A DNA stretch of 64,000 nucleotides from Stictocephala bisonia. Its lineage: Eukaryota > Arthropoda > Insecta > Hemiptera > Membracidae. Shown one piece after another: positions 55,446 to 64,000 of this stretch; position 1 is the stretch's first letter; each line of letters starts with the position of its first letter. The translations under genes were made by a program, and so were the position numbers. Below the pieces are notes generated by a model. It worked only from the letters and a program-made list of their open reading frames with translations. It ran no database searches and was not told where the DNA came from. The DNA lies in NCBI GenBank assembly GCA_035578905.1, contig JAQJVL010000307.1, positions 372,001 through 436,000 on the forward strand. The letters are read 5' to 3'.

Positions 55446-56635
55446 TATAATGAAACATATCTATGTTTAAAAATTAACTGTAAACTGTTTAACCACCATA
55501 AACAGAATATTGTGTTTGACATACTTTTTCAATACGTTTTAACAAAATGTTATTTATTATTCAGTAGTGTTATTGTGACTCTTACACAACTTGTGTAATG
55601 AACAAGATTGGCATTTTGGGGAGCGTCTATCCCAAGTCATATATCTTAATAATTGAAGTTCCTTTAAAACAAACATACCAATATGTAATTTTAAATTTAG
55701 TTTAGAAAATAAATTCAAAAATAATTTTAAAGAAATGCACACAGTTCTCACATCCCTCTGTGACTGTTTATTTTTTAGTTAATTATCTTAGTTTTGAAAA
55801 TTTTTGAAAGTCTAAACACTCTGGGTTTCGATACAATGAGAGAAAAATGAGAGAAACAGGTGCGTGTCTTTGAAGGTATATTTCAACTATATACAAAGTG
55901 TTTGAAAATTCCAATTTAAGTTTTTGTTTGGTATTATAGCAATCTATTTGAATTGGTATGAGAAGAGGACTTAGTATGTGTTGGACAATAACATGTGTTG
56001 AGTCTATAAGAAAAACAGATTTAACCTAACACCCACATTTTGTTTACTGGTTTTGGTGGGATTATTTGCGTATTACCGGATTAACAAAGTTGGATTTGTA
56101 ATTCACAGATAAAAAATAATGACATACTTGTTTTAACTGTGGAATAAATTTACCGTGAATAATGCGTATTACGACCAGGGATCCCATTTATGTTATTTGG
56201 TCGATTTACACCAATTTACTGGTTTTATAATAACAATTTAAATGTAACAAAATAACATTTAAACCTTTTAAAAGTACATTCACTAAAGTTGTTAAGATAT
56301 TATAGTGTATTGAATTTGTGATTAAAGAAAAAAATTAATTTCGGCTACAGTTCAAATTAACAGTGCTATTATTCATGTCTGTTAATAATAAATAACACTG
56401 ATCATAATAACAATCTTAATAGTTATTAGAAGGAACGTCAACACCCACAGAACCATCTCAATTATCGTTGGAACATCACCTTAAAACAATCTCCTTTATT
56501 CAAGGAACAACATTTCCTCAGAACAGTTTCTGTGATCCTATGAATAATACTGTATTATTATTTTCAGCACTATATAAATTTATCCTAAGAACATCCTTAT
56601 CTCCTCCGAACAATCACATGGATATTATCAAACAA
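55446..56635. other. AT-rich DNA without recognised features
   Basis: No supported gene. Frames at 55395-55598 and 55557-55751 overlap the MITE edge and have no domains. Confidence 0.55.
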
Positions 56636-56639
56636 CATT

Positions 56640-57045
56640 ATCATTCCTAGATTAGTCTAATTGATCCTAAGAGCAACTGTATCATCCTTAGAACAATCTT
56701 AACTATCCTAGGAATAACATAATCTTCAGAATAATCCTGATCGATCTGAGGAACAACTTTATCAGCCTAACATCATCTTCAGAATCATTCTGATTGATCC
56801 TAGGAACAACTTCATCAGCCTAACATCATCTTCAGAATCATTCTGATTGATCCTAGGAACAACTTCATCAGCCTAACATCATCTTCAGAATCATTCTGAT
56901 TGATCCTAGGAACAACTTCAGCCTAACATCATCTTCAGAATCATTCTGATTGATCCTAGGAACAACTTCATCAGCCTAACATCATCTTCAGAATCATTCT
57001 GATTGATCCTAGGAACAACTTCATCAGCCTAGCAATGTCAATGAT
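56640..57045 (+). repeat. 53-bp minisatellite, forward half of an inverted pair
   Basis: The unit is GATCCTAGGAACAACTTCAT, CAGCCTAACATCATCTTCAG, AATCATTCTGATT (53 bp). About five near-identical copies lie from 56740 to 57030, and decayed relatives from 56640 (CATCCTTAGAACAATC, TATCCTAGGAATAACA). One copy lacks ATC in TTCATCAGCC. Confidence 0.93.
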
Positions 57046-57104
57046 CTTAGGAATAACTTGATACTCATCACATCAAGATTAACATGATGAGTATCGTTAT
57101 TCCT
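57046..57104. repeat. Hairpin at the centre of the inverted minisatellite
   Basis: AGGAATAACTTGATACTCATC is followed by GATGAGTATCGTTATTCCT with a loop of about 17 bp (ACATCAAGATTAACAT). The stem has one bulge (ACTTGATA versus TATCGT). Confidence 0.9.
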
Positions 57105-57392
57105 AGGATCATTAAGATTGTTCTGAGGATGATACGGTTGTTTTTAGGACCATTAAGATTGTTCTGAGGATGATACGGTTTCTTAGGATCATTAAGATTG
57201 TTCTGAGGATGATACGGTTGTTCTTAGGATCATTAAGATTGTTCTGAGGATGATACGGTTGTTCTTAGGATCATTAAGATTGTTCTGAGGATGATACGGT
57301 TGTTCTTAGGATCATTAAGATTGTTCTGAGGATGTTACGGTTGTTCTTAGGATCATTGAGATTAATGTGATAATTTTGTTCCTAGGATCATA
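57105..57392 (-). repeat. ~41-bp minisatellite, inverted half (6 units)
   Basis: The unit is GATCATTAAGATTGTTCTGA, GGATGATACGGTTGTTCTTA (41 bp; TTGTTCTGAGGATGA occurs six times). Its reverse complement, ATCATCCTCAGAACAATC.. ATGATCCTAAGAAC, matches the 53-bp unit on the other side of the hairpin. Both halves thus share one ancestor but expanded separately with different periods. Confidence 0.92.
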
Positions 57393-57459
57393 CCCATGTC
57401 TTTTTAATGCTTTTTAGCCAGGACAAGATGAATATAATTATTCACAGTATATATATATA

Positions 57460-57923
57460 CAGGGTGGAAATATTATGGAAACGCTTTCACAGCAATACCG
57501 TTTTATCCATAAATAGTTTAATAGTTTCATTTTGTTTAGTAATTATGTTCCATAAAGTAAAATTATTGATCAAAATAATTTACATAAAACCGTTAAATAG
57601 GGGAGAAGTAATATTTTTCAAATTAGTTACTTTGAAATTCAAATGACCGCTACTCTGGAAAGGATGAACCTTTCGAAGTCCGGTTTGCGGCATTTAATTT
57701 CTCTTGATTAGACCTTTCATTTGATAACAAACTAGTCCTAGGCTTACGTTGAAGATTTTCGTTCAACTAACTCCTCATGGGCCGTTTCCCTGGAAACGTG
57801 AAAAGTCACTAATGACGTCAAAAAGTATGTTCTTTGTAACCTTGGTCATGTAAAAGATTTCACTTTTTCAAGTGAAGTCATACAAAAGTTGTGAGAGCGT
57901 TTCCATATTTTGTTTATATCCTG
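57460..57923. mobile_element. 464-bp MITE, TA-flanked, long form
   Basis: The left end CAGGGTGGAAATATTATGGA plus AACGCTTTCAC is matched inverted by GTGAGAGCGTTTCCATATTT, TGTTTATATCCTG. TA lies on both sides. It shares both ends, and the sequence just inside the right end (AGTCATACAAAAGTTGTG), with the 152-bp element. The interior contains no convincing transposase; a 79-codon frame at 57407-57646 overlaps the left end and is not recognised. Confidence 0.88.
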
Positions 57924-57925
57924 TA

Positions 57926-59798
57926 TAGTGTACAGCTCGTTTTCCTCGGGTTTACTGGTTCGACGTAAATCTTTGTAAATACAACAACCTAAAGTAGTCA
58001 ACATTACGAAATTTTGCTCATTAAAACCCCCTTGTAACCCGCCACAGCTTGCAACGTTCAAATGCACAATTTCAAAAATTTACTTGCAGCTCATATTCAT
58101 TTTTAATAATAGTAAATAACATAATGCAAGAGTGGAAGGAACAGAATTTTGAATTTTGGAAAATATTTGTCAAGAAATTCTAGTAAAAAGTAGAGGTATC
58201 GTAATAAAAGGTTGAGTTACGTTTTATGTGGTTTTTATAATTTTCAAGGTATAAGTAAATTATCTTAATTGAAGGGTTCCTTTCTAAAGTGATTTTGGGT
58301 TCAGACAAATAAATACAATAACGAAACTGTATACTGATACACATTTGATGTGTTCGAATGCCGGAAGACTCGGACATTGTTATTGGTTTATATCTGATCG
58401 GATTCTGAATGTGAGGGCCTTATGAATGATTCAGTGGTGTGGGGGCTGCCGAAATTGTAGCGTGGGGCGTAATGATTCAGAACCGAGCCTCTGTAGGTGT
58501 CCAGAAGAAAGATTAGACTGACATTCAAATTGTCATGTAACGTCTTTTTCCTGCCACGTTACAACCGCACTAAGTAACGGTTATGAAATTATAACTGATA
58601 TAACCGAACAGTTGTATCTACAAGTAATATATGTACTGTATTAGTATTATTATGAATACAGTACAGCCAATTAACTGTTTAATTTGCACCTCTGCATAAT
58701 ACCGTGTATTATTTGTTACAGGTGTGTATTCAAGGGATTATAAAACTATCACGTATCAACGTCGAACTATGAATTTTATGATGCATCTTAAAGGTATGAT
58801 ATAACTAATTATTTCAATTTAAACACCCCTTTACGATTCTTTTCCCCTTGAAAAGATTCCAAAATTACTTTTTACGACCCTTCGTACACGTTTTATACAT
58901 AGTATTATAGTTATTTTTTTTAGCTTTTACATGGTACTGATATTTTCAGTCTATTGATATTTTTTAAATGAAACAAACATTAGGTTTAGTAATTTAATGT
59001 TTTTGTTATTTTTAACGATTCTAATTTACATTACAACATGATTAATTAATAATAATTACGTGAATTTTTAATTATGAACCTTACTGTATATTCATAAATT
59101 GTAATTTAAAATTGAAGGTAATAATAAGCCTTTTTTAAATACACTTTAAAACTTGTTTGTTAAAATACAACATATGCAACAACATTTTCTTGTTAATGTA
59201 CAACAAATTATACATTTATGTGATGTTTTACATGTATTTTGTAAAATAATGGATAGTATTTAAAAATTGTTTGCCACTTACGAGTAACTACTTTAATTTA
59301 CTGATAGAAAATAACAAACAATATATTGGCACAGGATGATGGTTATAATTTAGTATATAATTTGTCACATTTTAGTATATAAATTTTTCAGTCATTTACT
59401 ATTTTTATCATTTTCCTAGCTCAGTGTTTTCAGTTAAAATCAGAATATTTATGCCGATAGCCGCTTGCGCAGTGGAATAACATATGCGCATCCGGTGCTT
59501 CTCGATGCTAAGTTGTAGATTCTCGGTGCGTCACTGATTACCTGCTGAGTTTAAAACATTGTGTTCAGTCAGGTATGCTTAGAGTGTTGATGTAAGCATA
59601 GAAGTGTACAGAAGTGCTACGTTAATAGTGTGTTTGGTTTAAGAAAATATTGGTTTACGTTCTGTCGTAAATGAAAAAGTAAGAAATTAAATTTCTTCAC
59701 CTGATTGTAAATTTTGTAGCATAGAAGATTTATACTATGCAAAACATAAAATATAGATAGACCGATTAAAAAGATGACCTAATGATTGCACTGGTGCG
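57926..59798. other. AT-rich DNA without recognised genes
   Basis: No supported gene. A patch at about 59455-59560 (GCCGATAGCCGCTTGCGCAG..) is GC-richer and unassigned. A local duplication TTTAGTATATAA(T) lies at 59351 and 59373. Confidence 0.5.
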
Positions 59799-59800
59799 AC

Positions 59801-59945
59801 AGATATCACTGAGTGGTGGGAGTGAGATAGAGAACTACTCTTCCCCCACTGCGTAGTTTCATTTTAAATTTGTCATGGCAAACGCGATGATGGAAGGCCG
59901 CATGCTCACGACGCAATACTTCAATATGGAATTCCGCCCACTATG
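59801..59945 (-). repeat. Dispersed repeat, copy 2 (inverted relative to 41.2 kb)
   Basis: The reverse complement gives CATAGTGGGCGGAATT, GAGCATGCGGCC, ACAAATTTAAAATGAAACTAC, CAGTGGGGGAAGAG and CTCACTCCCACCA, in the same order as 41243-41402. Class unknown. Confidence 0.75.
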
Positions 59946-62835
59946 TCAATATTGTTTGAATTATACTAAGGAAACAAGCTTAGAACAATTAAATTAAAAC
60001 TCCATAAAGTATTCAAGTAGCAATTAATAATAACAATAATAATAATACCAATAACACAATTAATAATAATGGTAACAATAAATAGGAATTAACGAAATCT
60101 TTAGGGCTCATTACGATTATTATTATTATTTTAATAGAAAACTATTGTGGAAGTTGAAATACTTGAAGGCGGAAGTTAGCCAAATATATATTGGCTAGCA
60201 CTAGTTTTCAATACATCTTAATTAATTTTAGTATTTTTAAAATTATGCTTCTTAGTAAATAAGCAGTGCTAATTTATTTGGATTCGCTGCCCACGTTTGA
60301 GGTTTGTTTAAGCACACTCATCTATGTGGAACAAAGCTCCTCGACAAACAATAGATCATCTAGATGAGAGACTCCGGTAGATGGTCGTTTTAAGTGGCTG
60401 GTCACAAAGGGACCATCCCTCCCCTCCCAACTTGTCCTTCAAAGCCCTATTACCGTCAATTAACGTAAATGCCAGAACTCTCAGTAAAGGGTGTTATTAC
60501 AAAGTCACCATCTACTAACCAAGTTGTTGACAAGATTAGTTCTGGACAAGACGCTTTGATAAATTCTTATGAAACTCTTTAGCTTCCTGGTGAATTTAAA
60601 TTGATTTTAAAGTAATTTTTTTCTTTCGTTGACCATTTATCTTTTGAATTATTTTAGTACAATTTTTTGTAGTCGGAAGGTAGTCTTAAGTGTAGGTGTA
60701 TTTTGGTTAACTAATATTTTATATGAGCTATAACAAACCCTTTTAATGATAAATATTAGTAGTTCTTTATATGTATAGATAACAGCTGTACTCAGATTGC
60801 TCATGAAATGTGAAAACTGTGCGTGTTGTTCACTTGAAAGAGGCACGTTATCTGCAGGTCCGCGTGTGCGACGTTGCCATATTGAATTTTGAGTAATATT
60901 AGAACTATTTCATGCACTAGTTCTGGCTTCCTGTGGACTAAATCTCACGACTTACAGCAGAGTGCTCTTACAATGCTGTAACTACAAGGAGTTTAGGCAT
61001 GCCACGTCCAATATGTGAGCATCTTTAGCCAGTCGTAACCATAGCAACGCATTAATGCCTTACATTCTTGTCACGTTGCAAATCTGTCTCTACAGCTGTC
61101 TAATAATTTACTCCTATGTTTATGTAATGGGTGAGTAAATATTTTCATGACTGAAGATTTTCCTATTGTTTATAATGTTTTATGCATTTTTGTTCCTTAT
61201 TATTAAGATGTTGTTAGTATTGATATGCGCAATATGCAAATTGACAACACTGTGCGTCAGAGCTTCACTCAAACGCTACTAAGCGCTCATTTCAAGTCGG
61301 GAGATATAATTAAATCTATAAAAGCATATATTAGCAACTACGCTCAGTCCACAAACGCTCGACGCACAGCGAAGTGGACAGTCCACAAACTACAGAAAAC
61401 AGCTTGGCACTGTTTAGCATAGAGACAGGCAATAGTTTATTAGTTAATTTACCTGCACTTGCGTGTCTAACTGAATCTACTTCTTGCTTTATATGTGTCA
61501 GGCCTAGTAAGTATCAATTGTTTTTATTGGCATGGTATATTTCTTCTATATATTTCATTCAAAAACGCAAAGATTTGTTTTTTAGGCTGCTACTATTAAA
61601 AGTGTTTATTTTTTTATTTTAAATTATCTTTTAATTTGATATCGAACGTTTTAATCAAATGTCTCATACGTTCGTTAAAAACATCCTTTTTAATGTATAG
61701 AACATTTATATAAATTTCCTTAATTTTAATATTATCAATTAGTATTTTTAATTTTTTTATCAAAGCAGTATACTTCATTTTGATATGCTGCGTCATTTTA
61801 TTAATATGTAATTTTATGTTATTTTTATTTATAAGGAGGCATACTTTAAGCAATCTAAAATTGGTCGGTTGCTTCAATTTGGATTAATAAAGTTTAAAGC
61901 CATGTTTTGGTATCAATTATGCTCTAACATTTGTTCATGTGGTATTGAAAAAAAATGTATTACACACTTTGAATGTATTTATGTTTAGTCTCTTCATGTA
62001 ATTATGTTATTTACGTCATTTACTTCCGTAATATGGAGTTACTGAAATATATTGTTTGTCTAATACTATAAACGTATTCTGAAAATTTTTTACGTACAGT
62101 ATTTTACAAAATCCGGACTTTGTCCAATCTGTAACTAACCGTCGTAGTCTAACATGATATTTTCTTAAATTGGAATATTAATTTGTTTAATCTGGCAATA
62201 CATATACAATATAAGTACTGCAATAAAACACGTCAAAATATATTTGAAAAAAGGTTTTATGTAAAATTATATTTTTATTGTAAATACAAAATGAAGCGTG
62301 CACAGCGTAATATACAAGGTGTTAAAAGTCACACGCAATTAAGTTTATTTAGAGTAAGTTAATAATTTTATTTATTTAAAAAATGTTACAAAGGGAAAAA
62401 TGTATTTAAGATATTTATTCATGAAGAAATACAAACGACATAAAAAACAGCATAAAAACGACAAATGTGAAGATCAAAGCATTCATCGTAAGCTGAAGTG
62501 GTGGGGTGACTTAAGTGCTTTCGATGAAAAATGTAATATTACAGGGTTGAAAATTGTCATCAAAGCGTGATTCTAAAGGGTCTCTAATGAAAGGAAGGGG
62601 TTGAAAACTAAAATTTTGAAGGGAGTTGTATACAAACTAATAAAAAAGGCAGGCGTTAATTAGTCTACTACAGTTTTACATATCGAACCGATGGTGATCC
62701 ACCCACCCACCCTGCCAAGACATACGACATTACCAAGACCTTTGCTCATACGTTATTCTAGCTATAAATTATTGTAATTTGTAATCAATATGAAATACAT
62801 ATACCTTTTTGTCATTTATTGTTCATATATATAGT
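59946..62835. other. AT-rich DNA without supported genes
   Basis: Contains AAT/ATT-type simple sequence at 60025-60135. Frames of 60-90 codons at 60649-60846, 61225-61422, 61374-61622 and 61614-61877 have no domains. At 62695-62718 ATCCACCCACCCACCCTGCC is an isolated fragment of the 36-bp minisatellite in inverted orientation. Confidence 0.5.
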
Positions 62836-62847
62836 ATCGGATTATCA

Positions 62848-64000
62848 ATAACACTGTACGTGTATGGTCGGGCGGGTGGGTCAATAACACTGTACGTGAA
62901 TGGTCGGGCGGGTGGATCAATAACACTGTACATGTATGGTCGGGCGGGTGGGTCAATAACACTGTACGTGTATGGTCGGGCGGGTGGGTCAATAACACTG
63001 TACGTGTATGGTCGGGCGAGTGGGTCAATAACACTGTACGTGTATGGTCGGGCGGGTGGGTCAATAACACTGTACGTGTATGGTCGGGCGGGTGGGTCAA
63101 TAACACTGTACGTGAATGGGTGGGTGGGTGGGTCAATAACACTGTACGTGTATGGTCGGGCGGGTGGGTCAATAACACTGTACGTGTATGGTCGGGCGGG
63201 TGGGTCAATAACACTGTACGTGTATGGTCGGGCGGGTGGGTCAATAACACTGTACGTGTATGGTCGGGCGGGTGGGTCAATAACACTGTACGTGAATGGG
63301 TGGGTGGGTGGGTCAATAACACTGTACGTGTATGGTCGGGCGGTTGGGTCAATAACACTGTACGTGTATGGTCGGGTGGTTGGGTCAATAACACTGTACG
63401 TGTATGGTCGGGCGGGTGGGTCAATAACACTGTACGTGTATGGTCGGGCGGGTGGGTCAATAACACTGTACGTGTATGGTCGGGCGGGTGGGTCAATAAC
63501 ACTGTACGTGAATGGGTGGGTGGGTCAATAACACTGTACGTGTATGGTCGGGCGGTTGGGTCAATAACACTGTACGTGTATGGTCGGGCGGGTGGGTCAA
63601 TAACACTGTACGTGAATGGGTGGGTGGGTGGGTCAATAACACTGTACGTTTAGGGTTGGGCTGGTGGGTCAATACAACTGTACGTGTTGGGGTGGGCGGG
63701 TGGGTCAACACAACTGTACGTGTAGGGGTGGCCGGGTGGGTCAACACAACTGTACGTGTTGGGGTGGGCGGGTGGGTCAACACAACTGTACGTGTAGGGT
63801 TGGGTGGGTGGGTCAATACAACTGTACGTGTAGGGTTGGGTGGGTGGGTCAACACAACTGTACGTGTTGGGGTTGATGGGTGGGTCAACACAACTGTACG
63901 TGTATGGGTGGGCGGGTGTGTCAATATCACTGTGGGTGGGCGGGTGGGTCAATATCACTGTACGTATATGGGTGGGCGAGTGGGTCGATATCACTGTACG
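62848..64000 (+). repeat. Second large 36-bp G-rich minisatellite array, cut by the window edge
   Basis: The unit is CAATAACACTGTACGTGTAT plus GGTCGGGCGGGTGGGT (36 bp), about 32 copies to the window end. Units with ATGGGTGGGTGGGTGGGT recur near 63116 and 63296 (180 bp, five units) and again near 63510 and 63615. From about 63650 the subtype switches to CAACACAACTGTACGTGTTG plus GGGTGGGCGGGTGGGT, and the last units approach the 13.8-kb type. All units are forward here. Frames of up to 240 codons on both strands reflect the 12-codon period and are not taken as genes. Confidence 0.96.

Noticed and set aside
62809..63930. Frames of 114-240 codons on both strands in the right-hand array
   Set aside because: They track the 36-bp unit and are open in several registers at once.

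Overview
This looks like AT-rich, gene-poor nuclear DNA from an arthropod, most likely an insect. The pointers are an interstitial (CCTAA)16 run (the insect-type telomere repeat TTAGG read on the minus strand), several tRNA-like SINEs, decayed insect-type LINE reverse transcriptases, pogo-like and TA-flanked miniature transposons, and very abundant minisatellites. The species cannot be named from sequence alone. I found no intact host protein-coding gene, no genuine tRNA or rRNA gene and no CRISPR array. Open frames are short except inside tandem arrays, where unit length is a multiple of three and frames stay open by arithmetic.

Layout. 0-13 kb: an old repeat relic, a 3-copy ~180-bp repeat, an alternating 34-bp minisatellite (2.3-2.8 kb), SINEs, two dead LINE reverse transcriptase fragments on the minus strand (about 4.05 and 7.0-8.1 kb) and a 432-bp long-inverted-repeat MITE (5.7 kb). 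13-20 kb: a large array of a G-rich 36-bp minisatellite, locally inverted into palindromes, lying between two blocks of a 24-bp minisatellite. Smaller 36-bp arrays follow at 19.0-19.7 kb, apparently split by a hAT-like element that itself carries a SINE. 20.6-25.3 kb: a 103-bp satellite of about 45 units. 25-45 kb: mostly featureless AT-rich DNA with SINE copies, a perfect 365-bp palindrome (32.0 kb), a second foldback (40.9 kb), a split 31-bp minisatellite (37.3-38.5 kb) and a pogo-like MITE (44.5 kb). 46-53 kb: a GC-rich block with inverted CCGGTGCA motifs around the telomere-like run, a 63/66-bp minisatellite (49.9-50.7 kb), a foldback with a SINE in its loop, a possible exon-like ORF (51.8 kb) and a LINE 3' end (52.1-52.4 kb). 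53-64 kb: a related pair of TA-flanked MITEs, a head-to-head inverted minisatellite with a hairpin at its centre (56.6-57.4 kb), and a second large 36-bp array that runs off the right edge.

No gene system is visible. The most interesting structure is in the repeats. First, a 36-bp minisatellite recurs at several loci in both orientations, and many units carry a four-G3-run, one-base-loop quadruplex motif. Second, several unrelated foldback elements carry a shared stem-loop signature, CTGAAGAT(G)-stem-CGAAA. Third, SINE families with different heads share a common 3' module. All calls were made by eye; copy numbers and edges are approximate.
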